Below, one piece after another: positions 33,771 to 42,624 of a DNA stretch of 64,000 nt. This DNA is from Chitinophaga sp. LS1 (GTDB taxonomy: Bacteria > Bacteroidota > Bacteroidia > Chitinophagales > Chitinophagaceae). Both the position numbers and the translations under genes were made by a program. The first letter of the stretch is position 1. Each line of letters starts with the position of its first letter. Where the stretch lies: assembly GCF_034274695.1 (NCBI RefSeq), contig NZ_CP128362.1:8372501-8436500 (forward strand). Reading direction: 5' to 3'. Under the pieces are notes generated by a model, which had not been told where the DNA came from, made no database searches, and was given only the letters and a program-made list of their open reading frames with translations.

Positions 33771-34424
33771 ATGATCGATACGGTAATATTTGACATGGAT
33801 GGGTTATTAATTGACTCAGAGCCACTATGGGGACAGGCAATGCGAGAGGTATTTGCAAGTGTCGGAGTGGAATTGTCTATGGAATTAGCCAGCCACACTA
33901 CAGGGCTGCGTACGGCAGAGGTGGTTGATTACTGGCATAACTACTTCAAATGGAAGGGAAAATCGACCGAACAGGTAACGAACGAGATTATTGATTCGGT
34001 GACTGAAAAGATTATTAAAAGAGGTAAGCCCATGAAAGGGCTGGAATATATTCTGGATTTCTTTGAAAAGCGGAAATTCAAGATGGGGCTGGCATCATCT
34101 TCCCCCTTACGGTTGATTGACGCAGCTACTACCCATTTTGGGATCAAAAATCGTTTCCTGGCAATCTCTTCTGCAGAGTTTGAATCACATGGCAAACCGC
34201 ACCCGGCTGTATACCTGGCCTGCGCCAAAGCACTGGATAGTAATGCATTGGACTGTATTGCATTTGAAGACTCTGTAACGGGTATGACTGCGGCAAAAGC
34301 AGCCAGAATGAAGGTGGTAGCAGTACCTGAAGGGCATAACAGGCATAACAAGCGTTATGCACTGGCAGATGTAACGCTGAACAGCCTGAAGGATTTCAAC
34401 GATGATATCTTAGGAAAGTTATAA
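33771..34424 (+). CDS. HAD-superfamily sugar-phosphate phosphatase (HxpB/YniC-like)
   Basis: 217 residues from the ATG at 33771. HAD motif I with D8 and D10 in IFDMDGLLIDSEPLWGQAM, motif II S in MGLASSSPLRLIDA, motif III K in ESHGKPHPAVYLACAKAL, and motif IV ED in IAFEDSVTGMTAAKAARM. The GLLIDSEPLW start and GKPHP match the hexitol/2-deoxyglucose-6-phosphate phosphatase group; the beta-phosphoglucomutase group is the closest alternative. A bidirectional terminator follows. Confidence 0.9.
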   Translation: MIDTVIFDMDGLLIDSEPLWGQAMREVFASVGVELSMELASHTTGLRTAEVVDYWHNYFKWKGKSTEQVTNEIIDSVTEKIIKRGKPMKGLEYILDFFEKRKFKMGLASSSPLRLIDAATTHFGIKNRFLAISSAEFESHGKPHPAVYLACAKALDSNALDCIAFEDSVTGMTAAKAARMKVVAVPEGHNRHNKRYALADVTLNSLKDFNDDILGKL

Positions 34425-34445
34425 TAAAAACTGCGACAGCAAGAC

Positions 34446-34481
34446 AAAACCCGGTTTGCCCTGATGGCAAAACCGGGTTTT
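34446..34481. terminator. Bidirectional terminator
   Basis: AAAACCCGGTTTGCC (34446-34460), loop CTGAT, GGCAAAACCGGGTTTT (34466-34481). It lies between the convergent HAD and ketosynthase-operon genes. Confidence 0.8.
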
Positions 34482-34487
34482 CCTGTT

Positions 34488-35375
34488 TTACTTTTCTTTT
34501 GCCTGTTCCAGCTTTGCCTGGACCAATAAAGCATGTAGTACTTCTGTCGAAAACCCATGTAGCAATAACCTGAAGGCAGCCCCCGCCATAGGCAAGGGTA
34601 TCATGGGGTGCTTATTATTCAATGCTGTCAGCTTCTCCGGACAATCCATAATGGTAGCTGCATAAATCCCGATCACCTCATCCAGCTGTAATGAATTTGT
34701 AGCCCGCCAGAAATCTGCATCTGTCAGGAAAAACTGATAGACCGGCGTAAATATTTCTATCGCCGTACCCAGGTCTATAAAATTCGTCCACTTGTCCCTG
34801 AAGGTGGCAAACGGAATCGGATTGGCTGAAATTGCACTGAAGTCGGGTTGCTCCTGCTTCACAACCCTCACTCCTTTTTCATCGATCGCCTTGTTCAGGT
34901 TAATGATAAAGTTGTACAGGTTCAGGTCATGCTCCAGGAACAGGTTATCCCTCACATCACTTACTGCCAGCGGCTTCAGCGGATTCATCGGAATATTCTC
35001 TGCTCCCCTCACATTGTCTTTGATAAAGCGTAATACTTCTGATCCCAGGTAAAAATGCCGGAGTATCAGGAAGTTCGCCTCTGGTGTAATCCAATATTTC
35101 ATTCCCCAGAAGAGGCTCTTGTGCAGCATCTTCGGAGCATTGATCAGGTTGGGTATAAAGATCTTGAACACCTGCATCAGTACGATACTCAACCTGGCAA
35201 AGGCTTTTATCACGGGGTAAAGAAATTGCCTGCTCTTCGTAGAAGAGTCGTACAAAAATGCCGCTTTCGCATCGGGGTCAAAGGGGATGCTCTTGTCGAG
35301 GAACAATGCATGCCAATGACTGGGATTGCGGGTGTCATTCTGCATCTTCTCGTAATGTTCTCTGGTGTGTATCAT
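34488..35375 (-). CDS. Unknown protein paired with the ketosynthase fusion
   Basis: 295 residues, no signal peptide, mostly helical. Amphipathic or hydrophobic stretches include ARLSIVLMQVFKIFIPNLIN and LPMAGAAFRLLLHGFSTEVL, so it may be membrane-associated. Conserved-looking polar patches are NPSHWHALFLDKSIPFDPDA, EANFLILRHFYLGSEVLRFI and LEHDLNLYNFIINLN; the His/Glu/Asp content would fit a helical metal-binding enzyme, but I cannot name a family. Its ATG is 1 bp after the stop of the ketosynthase gene, so the two are certainly co-transcribed and probably act together in making a lipid-like product. Confidence 0.8.
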   Translation of the reverse strand: MIHTREHYEKMQNDTRNPSHWHALFLDKSIPFDPDAKAAFLYDSSTKSRQFLYPVIKAFARLSIVLMQVFKIFIPNLINAPKMLHKSLFWGMKYWITPEANFLILRHFYLGSEVLRFIKDNVRGAENIPMNPLKPLAVSDVRDNLFLEHDLNLYNFIINLNKAIDEKGVRVVKQEQPDFSAISANPIPFATFRDKWTNFIDLGTAIEIFTPVYQFFLTDADFWRATNSLQLDEVIGIYAATIMDCPEKLTALNNKHPMIPLPMAGAAFRLLLHGFSTEVLHALLVQAKLEQAKEK

Positions 35376-35376
35376 A

Positions 35377-37245
35377 TTAAATATTGTCCAGTTCTTCTAA
35401 TTGCATTCTGTATAATCTGGCCACGACCTTCGCCGTTTTTACAATTCTGGCCGCCATTTCCTGGGTAAGTAGGTCGGATTGAATGGCATTCTCGAAACGC
35501 TCAAAATGGTTGTCGTTGCTATCACTGGTTTCATGATAGATAAAAAACGATACCTGGTCGGCATTGAGGTGCAGCTGTTGCTGAATCGCTCTACCCCATT
35601 TTCCGGATACGCGATTGCCCAACCCTTCGATGATGAACATACCACCTAACAGATCAAACGGATCCGGCTGACTCGCACGCTGGAACATGTAAGCACTCAG
35701 CGCTTCGCTACCGATGTTCTTCTCACCTGTGTACAGGTCTTTCTCTTCTCCCCCACAATTAATATAGTTCTTTTCCAGGATCTGGTAATCTCTGTGTTCA
35801 TCTGCACTGTGACGAATAAAGGAAGAACGTACATGGAAGTATTGCATACTTACATTCGAAGCTGCACGCGCAATCCACTGAGAACCATCTATTACCTGCT
35901 GTCTTAAATTCAGCAACAGGCGTTTGTACTCTGCCATCGTAAGCTGACCATTGAAGATCTTTTTCACGATCGGAACCTGTTGCAGGGAACGTTCAAAGTC
36001 GAACCACACCCCGGTGAGTTGTCTTACCAGCCACTCCTGCACAGGTTTTTCCTGTATCCTGATCTCAGGGGCTTTGATGGTAGCAATATCTTCGGTGATG
36101 AATCTTTTACCACCGGGAGCCACTACTTTCAATAACATATAACCGGTAATGAAGCGACCACTTTCAGGTACCATGCAAAGGAGTTGTTGTCCTTCTTCCA
36201 GTTTGCCACTACGCAGCAGGTCATCCAGCATCGCGAAGATGGAGGCTGCACCGATATTACCGGTAGTATAAAGGTTGGTGAACCATTTATGTGCAGGAAT
36301 GACTACGCCCCCTTTCTCCAACAGATCTGTGATTTGCTTTTTGAAATGATGGGAAGAGTAATGGCATACTAACCAGTCGATGGCGTCCGGTGCTACTTTG
36401 CCATCGTCTATCAATTCAAAGAAGCGCTGAATACCCAGTTTGACAATGTTATCCACCAGCCCCATGTCCTGTTTCAGGTTGATCGCACCATCTTTATCGG
36501 CAGCACTCATGCTTTCATAATCCAGCCATGTTTTAGTGATGCTGCCATTCGGGGCTTTGTTGGTACCTGTATACATGCATACGTCAAACTGATTGGCGTA
36601 AGAGCGCAGGTCTACCCATTCTATTTCCAGAGACAACTGAGTGGGAGATGGTGTATGTTGTAAGAGCATTGCTCCTGCCCCATCACTGAGCATCCAGCGA
36701 AGGAAATCAATTTCCGTGGGCAGTTCATTGTCCTTAATAATATCCTGGTGTTGAAAGCGGGAGGCTTTGAACATACGGCTGGGGAGTTCCGCGGCACAAC
36801 AAAGGGCATTGCCGGCGTGACCGGCTTTCACATGCATAAATGCATTCTGGATCGCCATAATGCTGGATGCACATACGCTTTGGTGAGAGGCGATAGTGCA
36901 GGCCCCGATACCACTTTCGCCCTGTACCATACTGGCGAAGCCGGGGATGGGCATATCGCTTTGGGTAGTGGCGGTACTAAGGAAATCAATATCCTGTTTG
37001 TCAGCAGGGGCGCCGTCGAGGCAATTGTCAATGGCTTTGGCGGCCATTTCCCAGGCCTGGTGGGTGGTTTGTTGTAGGGTGTTGAGCGCGTAGTAGCGGG
37101 ATTTGATTCCATTTTTGCGGAGAAAAATGTCTTTCATCCGGGATGGGGTGTTGTTGATGCTACCGAGGTACAATTCCATTTCATCGTTGGCTACCGGGGT
37201 GTTGGGAAGGTATTGTCCCGTGGCAGTGATATAAACTTTATTCAT
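35377..37245 (-). CDS. Ketosynthase III fused to a heme-oxygenase-like (diiron/TenA-like) domain
   Basis: 622 residues. Residues 1 to ~380 form a thiolase-fold KAS III: C125 in ASHQSVCASSIM, H295 in WLVCHYSSHH, N330 in TTGNIGAASIFAML, so the Cys-His-Asn triad is intact. Residues ~400-622 are all-helical with HSADEHRDYQ (479-488), MFIIEGLGNR (E540), and YHETSDSNDNHFERFE (H571, E572, H580, E582), the ligand pattern of HO-like diiron oxidases. Bacterial DarB/StlD ketosynthases that build dialkylresorcinol or cyclohexanedione rings (for example flexirubin-type pigments) are the nearest functional analogy I can offer. The product is unknown; no ACP or aromatase gene is adjacent. A terminator lies 20 bp before the start. 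Confidence 0.82.
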   Translation of the reverse strand: MNKVYITATGQYLPNTPVANDEMELYLGSINNTPSRMKDIFLRKNGIKSRYYALNTLQQTTHQAWEMAAKAIDNCLDGAPADKQDIDFLSTATTQSDMPIPGFASMVQGESGIGACTIASHQSVCASSIMAIQNAFMHVKAGHAGNALCCAAELPSRMFKASRFQHQDIIKDNELPTEIDFLRWMLSDGAGAMLLQHTPSPTQLSLEIEWVDLRSYANQFDVCMYTGTNKAPNGSITKTWLDYESMSAADKDGAINLKQDMGLVDNIVKLGIQRFFELIDDGKVAPDAIDWLVCHYSSHHFKKQITDLLEKGGVVIPAHKWFTNLYTTGNIGAASIFAMLDDLLRSGKLEEGQQLLCMVPESGRFITGYMLLKVVAPGGKRFITEDIATIKAPEIRIQEKPVQEWLVRQLTGVWFDFERSLQQVPIVKKIFNGQLTMAEYKRLLLNLRQQVIDGSQWIARAASNVSMQYFHVRSSFIRHSADEHRDYQILEKNYINCGGEEKDLYTGEKNIGSEALSAYMFQRASQPDPFDLLGGMFIIEGLGNRVSGKWGRAIQQQLHLNADQVSFFIYHETSDSNDNHFERFENAIQSDLLTQEMAARIVKTAKVVARLYRMQLEELDNI

Positions 37246-37265
37246 AGGTGAAAAATAAAAAAAAA

Positions 37266-37291
37266 GAGGCTGTTTCCTTCGAAACAGCCTC
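37266..37291 (-). terminator. Terminator after rpsA
   Basis: GAGGCTGTTTC (37266-37276), loop CTTC, GAAACAGCCTC (37281-37291), followed on the minus strand by nine T. It is also only 20 bp upstream of the ketosynthase ATG. Confidence 0.8.
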
Positions 37292-37318
37292 CTATTATTT
37301 CAACAACCTAAAAAATGA

Positions 37319-39214
37319 TTATTCACCATCTTTCTTGTCGCCTTCGTCTTTCTTCAGCTTCTCACGCAGTTCAGCCAGTGCACCCAGATCACCAAGTGTA
37401 GCTTTTTCTACCTTGCTCTGGATATTTTTCACAGCCTTGCGGGTTTTGTCAGCATCAGCTCTCTTCTCTTTAGCGACAGCTTCTTTCTCTTCGTTCTTAG
37501 CTTGTTCCCAAACTCTGGTGTGAGATACCAGGATACGTTTTTCGCTACGATCGAATTCAATAATCATGAATTCTTTCACATCTTCAACGCTGATTGGTTT
37601 CTCATCTTCAGTGCGCAGGTGACGGGCAGGAGCGTAAGCTTCCAGACCGTATTGCAGCTGAACGGTAGCACCTTTGTCATCTTTCTTCACTACAGTACCT
37701 TCGTGTACGGAACCAATTGGGAAGATAGTTTCGAAAGTATTCCAAGGATCTTCTTCGATCTGTTTGTGGCCAAGGCTCAGTTTACGGTTTTCTTTATCGA
37801 TACCCAGTATAACTACCTCGATTTCGCTACCTACCTTAGTGTACTCACTTGGGTGGTTGAAACGTTTGATCCAGGACAGGTCGGAGATGTGGATCATACC
37901 ACCGATACCAGTTTCCAGCTCAACGAATACGCCATAAGGAGTGATGTTCTTCACAATACCTTTGTGACGGCTGTCCAGCGGGAATTTAGTTTCGATAGTA
38001 GCCCAAGGATCTTCAGTCAGTTGCTTGATAGACAGAGACATTTTACGCTCATCCTTACTCAGGGTAACTACCACTGCTTCGTATTCTTCACCTAATTTGA
38101 AGAATTCCTTAGCGTTGATTGGAGTAGAAGCCCATGAGATTTCAGATACGTGTACCAGACCTTCTACACCAGGCAGAATTTCCAGGAATGCACCGTAATC
38201 TTCAATGTTCACTACTTTACCTTTCACGCGCGCACCTTCAGTGATGTGAGCTGGTAAGGTATCCCATGGATGGGGAGTGAGTTGTTTGTAACCGAGGCTG
38301 ATACGTTTTTTCTCGTCGTCGAAGTCCAGTACAACCACATTGATCTTCTGATCCATCTGGAGTACTTCGCTTGGATGAGAGATACGGCCCCAGCTGATGT
38401 CGGTGATGTACAGCAGACCATCCAGACCACCCAGGTCGATGAATGCGCCGAAATCGGTGATATTTTTGATGGTACCTTCCAGCACCTGGCCTTTTTCCAG
38501 TTTGCTGATGATATCCACTCTCTGCTGCTCGATATCGCTTTCGATAAGTGCTTTGTGAGAAACAACTGCGTTTCTGATGGCTTCGTTAACCTTAACCACT
38601 TTGAACTCCATTGTTTTGCTAACAAACTGATCGTAATCGGTAACTGGTTTCACATCGATCTGTGAACCTGGCAGGAACGTTTCCATACCATATACGTCTA
38701 CGATCAAGCCGCCTTTGGTCTTGCTGGTAACAGTACCAGTAACAACTTCGCCGGTTTTGTACACTTCCACGATCTTTTCCCATGCACGTTGTTGACGAGC
38801 TTGTTTACGGCTCAGGTGCAGGTTACCATCGCGGTCTTCTTTTTCTACTACTAATACTTCAACATCATCACCCACTTTCAGACCCTGAATATCACGGAAT
38901 TCGTTCAGAGAAATCAGACCGTCAGATTTGAAGCCAATGTTGATCACAACATCGGTCTTGGTTAAACCAACCACGGTACCAGTGAGCAGACCATTTTCTT
39001 CGATCACCTTGAAGGTGTTTTCGTAAGTCTGGTCGTACTTAGCTTTTTCTTCTTTGCTGTAAGAAGAAACGTTACGTTTGTCTACGCTCCAGTCAAAATC
39101 GTCGTGAGCGGTTTCTACAACAGGTGCATTTGGTGTCGCTGTTTCTTCTACAGCCTGTGCTGCCGGAGCCTGTTGTTCAGCGTTTTGTTCGTTAGGAATG
39201 TTGTTTTCTGTCAA
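37319..39214 (-). CDS. rpsA: 30S ribosomal protein S1
   Basis: About 631 residues with six S1 (OB-fold) domains. Repeats are clear: GTVVGLTKTDVVINIGFKSD, GTVTSKTKGGLIVDVYGMET, GTIKNITDFGAFIDLGGLDG, GKVVNIEDYGAFLEILPGVE, GIVKNITPYGVFVELETGIG, GTVVKKDDKGATVQLQYGLE. The N-terminus is Gln/Ala/Glu-rich and the C-terminal tail charged. I prefer the TTG at 39214 (protein MTENNIPNEQ...) because AGGTGG, a good Shine-Dalgarno sequence, precedes it with 9-nt spacing. The alternative is a GTG at 39253 in the same frame. The minus-strand TATCTTTG at 39276-39283 fits as a -7 box. It binds mRNA and supports initiation. Confidence 0.95.
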   Translation of the reverse strand: MTENNIPNEQNAEQQAPAAQAVEETATPNAPVVETAHDDFDWSVDKRNVSSYSKEEKAKYDQTYENTFKVIEENGLLTGTVVGLTKTDVVINIGFKSDGLISLNEFRDIQGLKVGDDVEVLVVEKEDRDGNLHLSRKQARQQRAWEKIVEVYKTGEVVTGTVTSKTKGGLIVDVYGMETFLPGSQIDVKPVTDYDQFVSKTMEFKVVKVNEAIRNAVVSHKALIESDIEQQRVDIISKLEKGQVLEGTIKNITDFGAFIDLGGLDGLLYITDISWGRISHPSEVLQMDQKINVVVLDFDDEKKRISLGYKQLTPHPWDTLPAHITEGARVKGKVVNIEDYGAFLEILPGVEGLVHVSEISWASTPINAKEFFKLGEEYEAVVVTLSKDERKMSLSIKQLTEDPWATIETKFPLDSRHKGIVKNITPYGVFVELETGIGGMIHISDLSWIKRFNHPSEYTKVGSEIEVVILGIDKENRKLSLGHKQIEEDPWNTFETIFPIGSVHEGTVVKKDDKGATVQLQYGLEAYAPARHLRTEDEKPISVEDVKEFMIIEFDRSEKRILVSHTRVWEQAKNEEKEAVAKEKRADADKTRKAVKNIQSKVEKATLGDLGALAELREKLKKDEGDKKDGE

Positions 39215-39275
39215 AACTTTAATTCCACCTAAGTTTTTTGCCCGGAATTCCACACCCCGAGGTTTAAGTGGACGG

Positions 39276-39283
39276 CAAAGATA
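39276..39283 (-). promoter_or_regulatory. Candidate -7 box of rpsA
   Basis: Minus-strand TATCTTTG matches TAnnTTTG, 62 bp before the TTG start at 39214. No standard -33 box. Confidence 0.45.
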
Positions 39284-39469
39284 CTACAATCTTCAAAAAA
39301 AAAGCGTTAAAATTCAATTCTTAGCAGCCTGGAGCATATTTTATGGTGCACCTACCTACGGAAACTATGACAGTACAAGCTTATAACCCCACAGACTGCT
39401 AATTCCAGCACAATTTTTTGGAGCAAAATTTGTAACTAACGAATGAGGATTTTGTACTAATTTTCATGT

Positions 39470-40354
39470 ATGAACGGAACTTCTTTCAGATCAGATATAC
39501 GATATTGGCTTAGACAGGGAAACACGATTAACCATTTACTTTTCTGGAACATTGTTGTTTTCCTTGTACTGAATATACCCCGGTTGATTGCTAACTTTTC
39601 ACCCGCTGCAGCCGGCGTCTACAATATGATATGTGACGAAGCATCTCTACACTCCTTTCTCCCTGTGTTCATTACCAAACCGTGGGGCCTGGTGACCTAT
39701 ATGTTTTCACATGTTGAAATATTCCATATATTCTTCAACATGCTGAACCTGTATTACTTTGGCAACTTATTCCGCTCCTTCATGGGCAATCACCGGGTTT
39801 TTCCACTTTATCTGCTGGGGGGCCTGATGGGTGGTCTTGCTTACCTGCTGGTATTCAATATTATTAAGACGACTGACTATCCCCTGATGGGTGCCTCCGC
39901 CTCTGTCATGGCCTTACTGATCGCCTGTGCTACCAAGATACCCAACTATGAGGTAGGCCTCATGTTCCTCGGCGCCGTTCGCCTTAAATGGCTGGCACTT
40001 GCCGTACTCGTACTGGATATTCTCGCTATCGGCCAGGGTAATACCGGCGGCATCGTAGCTCACCTGGGTGGTGCGCTCATTGGATTCCTCTATATCAAAC
40101 TGCTGGATAACGGAACTGACCTTTGCCAGCCTCTCATCTGGATGTTTAACCGCCGGGTCAGGGTCGAAGCCATGCAAAGCCGCAACCGCCGCTCCTTCAA
40201 ACCGAAGAAGTCTCCACTCAAGGTAGTAAAGAATTACCCGGAGGAAAATAAACAGCTCAGACTCGACCAACTCCTTGACAAAATCAATGACAATGGCCTT
40301 GAAAGCCTGAGTCCTGAAGAGAAAGCCTGGCTGAAAAAAATGAGTCAGGAATAA
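39470..40354 (+). CDS. Rhomboid-family intramembrane serine protease
   Basis: 294 residues, six or more TM helices. Catalytic dyad S143 in LMGASASVMALL and H198 in VAHLGGALIGFLY; oxyanion-side H86 and N90 in FSHVEIFHIFFNMLNLYYFG; the WR-type loop is replaced by LFRSFMGNHRV. The C-terminal cytosolic tail (RRSFKPKKSPLKVV to SPEEKAWLKKMSQE) is typical of Bacteroidota rhomboids. Substrate unknown. It is followed closely by ispH, which has its own promoter. Confidence 0.93.
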   Translation: MNGTSFRSDIRYWLRQGNTINHLLFWNIVVFLVLNIPRLIANFSPAAAGVYNMICDEASLHSFLPVFITKPWGLVTYMFSHVEIFHIFFNMLNLYYFGNLFRSFMGNHRVFPLYLLGGLMGGLAYLLVFNIIKTTDYPLMGASASVMALLIACATKIPNYEVGLMFLGAVRLKWLALAVLVLDILAIGQGNTGGIVAHLGGALIGFLYIKLLDNGTDLCQPLIWMFNRRVRVEAMQSRNRRSFKPKKSPLKVVKNYPEENKQLRLDQLLDKINDNGLESLSPEEKAWLKKMSQE

Positions 40355-40381
40355 AACGGAAACTACCCGCATGTAAACACA

Positions 40382-40415
40382 TTTTGGCCGCTCCACATCA
40401 AAATGTGTAACTTTG
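40382..40415 (+). promoter_or_regulatory. Promoter of ispH
   Basis: TTTTG (40382-40386), 21-bp spacer, TAACTTTG (40408-40415). Full consensus. It ends 8 bp before the ATG at 40424, so the transcript is expected to be leaderless or nearly so. Confidence 0.65.
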
Positions 40416-40423
40416 TCGACAAC

Positions 40424-41650
40424 ATGAAAACGTTCAACGTACCTATCATCTACCGGAGTCCACTCATTACAGCTATTAAAAACAGCCGTAAGAAACAGGA
40501 TCGCATGAAAAAAGATTTCACGCCTACTGTTCTTGACTTTGGTCCATTAAAGATATTACTGGCCCGTCACTTTGGCTTTTGCTACGGTGTGGAAAATGCT
40601 ATTGAGATAGCATTCAAAACTGTGGAAGAAAATCCAGGTAAACGGATTTTCCTGCTCAGTGAAATGATCCATAACCCACATGTTAACAACGATCTGCTGG
40701 CCAAAGGCGTACAGTTCATGATGGATACCGCCGGCCGTCAGCTGGTGCCATGGGAAACGCTCACTCCCGAAGACATTGTTATCATTCCTGCCTTTGGTAC
40801 TACGCTTGAAATTGAAGCAAAACTGAGTTCCCTGGGTATTGCACCTTTACAATATAATACCACCTGCCCGTTTGTGGAAAGGGTGTGGAACAAAGCCGAG
40901 CAGATTGGCCAACAATCATATACCGTGATCGTACATGGTAAACCAGGTCATGAAGAAACCCGTGCCACCTTCTCCCACAGCCGGAGCAATACCCCGACTG
41001 TAGTGGTAAAAGATATGCAGGAAGCCCAGGTACTCGCTACCTTCATTACCAGCGAACGACCTGCTGCTGAATTCTATGAGCGATTCAAAGGACAATACTC
41101 TGAAGGATTTGATGTGGTAAAAGACCTGCAGCGCGTAGGCGTGGTCAACCAAACGACCATGCTGGCTACAGAAACCCAGGGAATCGCCGATTATATTAAG
41201 AACGTGATCATGGACAGGTACGCCCTGACACCTGAAACTGTAGGAGAACGCTTTGCTGATACAAGAGATACCCTCTGCTATGCAACCAACGATAACCAGA
41301 GTGCCGTAACCGGGTTACTGGAAGAACAGGCAGACCTGGCAATCGTAGTAGGTGGCTATAACAGTTCAAATACCTCTCACCTGGTAGAATTGTGCGAGGA
41401 AAAACTGCCAACTTACTTCATAGCTGCTGACGATCAGATGATTTCGAGGAATAAAATCAGGCATTATGACTTCCATCATAAACAGGAATTAAACAGTGAT
41501 GTATTTTTGCCTGAGAAAGATGTGGTGACAGTGATGATGACAAGTGGAGCAAGTTGTCCCGATGCCCTGGTCGAAGCGGTAATAAGGAGGTTGTTATCGT
41601 TTTACGGACTGGAGCAGCAAATAGAACAAGTCATTGAAAATTACAAATAA
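40424..41650 (+). CDS. ispH: 4-hydroxy-3-methylbut-2-enyl diphosphate reductase
   Basis: Last step of the MEP isoprenoid pathway: reduction of HMBPP to IPP/DMAPP by a [4Fe-4S] enzyme. 408 residues from the ATG at 40424, the long Bacteroidota form with inserts. The three cluster cysteines are in HFGFCYGVENAIE, NTTCPFVERVW and SGASCPDALV. Other family motifs: SEMIHNPHVNNDL, GKPGHEETRATFSH, VGGYNSSNTSHLVEL. The upstream ATG at 40403 lies inside the promoter and is rejected. The start MKTFNVPIIYRSPLI is what I know from related species. A strong terminator follows. Confidence 0.96.
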   Translation: MKTFNVPIIYRSPLITAIKNSRKKQDRMKKDFTPTVLDFGPLKILLARHFGFCYGVENAIEIAFKTVEENPGKRIFLLSEMIHNPHVNNDLLAKGVQFMMDTAGRQLVPWETLTPEDIVIIPAFGTTLEIEAKLSSLGIAPLQYNTTCPFVERVWNKAEQIGQQSYTVIVHGKPGHEETRATFSHSRSNTPTVVVKDMQEAQVLATFITSERPAAEFYERFKGQYSEGFDVVKDLQRVGVVNQTTMLATETQGIADYIKNVIMDRYALTPETVGERFADTRDTLCYATNDNQSAVTGLLEEQADLAIVVGGYNSSNTSHLVELCEEKLPTYFIAADDQMISRNKIRHYDFHHKQELNSDVFLPEKDVVTVMMTSGASCPDALVEAVIRRLLSFYGLEQQIEQVIENYK

Positions 41651-41651
41651 T

Positions 41652-41679
41652 AAAAAAGACACCTGATGGTGTCTTTTTT
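41652..41679. terminator. Terminator after ispH
   Basis: AAAAAAGACACC (41652-41663), loop TGAT, GGTGTCTTTTTT (41668-41679), directly after the stop codon; A- and T-tracts on both sides. Confidence 0.85.
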
Positions 41680-41841
41680 CTTTGGGGCTAATAAATGCTA
41701 GTAATGCAGAGAAAAAAAGTTTTATATCGTAATTAGTTTAAACCTGAATCAAAAGTAATCTCTTCCCCCCCTGCTGACAAATCACATTTATTATCCGGTA
41801 TGCTATTCAGGGTAAATGGCGTAAAACGCATTAAATCTGGT

Positions 41842-42606
41842 TTAGAATTGCATCGCTTTTTTCAAAAAATCTGCTTTTCGCCTTCTTGAAACTTCCACTT
41901 GTGTACCGTCACTCATCAACGCAAAACCGCCTTCACCCTGTATATAAGATTGCATCTGTTGCAAATTGATCAGGTGAGAATTATGTACCCTGAAAAAGTC
42001 CACATCCGTCAGTAATTCTTCAAACTCCTTCAGCGGTCTGGACACCATCAGGTTCTTTTTGTCTGTAAAAAAGATCCTTGTATAATTTCCGGTAGACTCA
42101 CACCGTACGATGTTTTGCACCGGCATAAAAACCAATCCGTTAATAGTGGGAAGAGCGATTTTTTTATGCGTCTGGTGTAAAGTTTTCATGTTCTGCAGGA
42201 ACACATCCAGCGGGGAATTGCCGGGTTCCGGTTGCTGCACGCCTCTCCTGCTTATACATTTCTGAACGGCGTCCTGCAGCTCCTTCACACTAAATGGTTT
42301 GAGCAGGTAATCGAGTGCATTGAACTTGATCGCCTTCAGGGCATACTGCTCGTAAGCGGTGGTGAATATGATGTCGAAATTGATTCTGTCAAAGAGTTTT
42401 AGTAGTTCAAACCCGTTCTGGTGAGGCATCTCTACATCCAGGAACACAACATCGGGATGTACTTCGTCAATCAGTTCCTTCGCCGCTTTTACGCTATTCA
42501 CACCACCCAGCACTGTTACTTCCGGGCATTTTTTGGCCAGCATGGTATGCAGGGCATCTATACAATGCTGTTCATCGTCTACGATAATCGCTTTAATTTC
42601 GCTCAT
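41842..42606 (-). CDS. LytTR-family response regulator
   Basis: 254 residues. Receiver: D10-D11, phospho-acceptor D57 in VFLDVEMPHQNGFELL, TTAYEQYALKAI and LKPFSVKEL. LytTR domain in about 150-254: NIVRCESTGNYTRIFFTDKK, VDFFRVHNSHLINLQQM and EVSRRRKADFLKKAM. It lies 18 bp after the TPR histidine kinase, so the two form a two-component pair; targets unknown. Confidence 0.94.
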   Translation of the reverse strand: MSEIKAIIVDDEQHCIDALHTMLAKKCPEVTVLGGVNSVKAAKELIDEVHPDVVFLDVEMPHQNGFELLKLFDRINFDIIFTTAYEQYALKAIKFNALDYLLKPFSVKELQDAVQKCISRRGVQQPEPGNSPLDVFLQNMKTLHQTHKKIALPTINGLVFMPVQNIVRCESTGNYTRIFFTDKKNLMVSRPLKEFEELLTDVDFFRVHNSHLINLQQMQSYIQGEGGFALMSDGTQVEVSRRRKADFLKKAMQF

Positions 42607-42624
42607 GCTTTAAAAATCCAGGGT

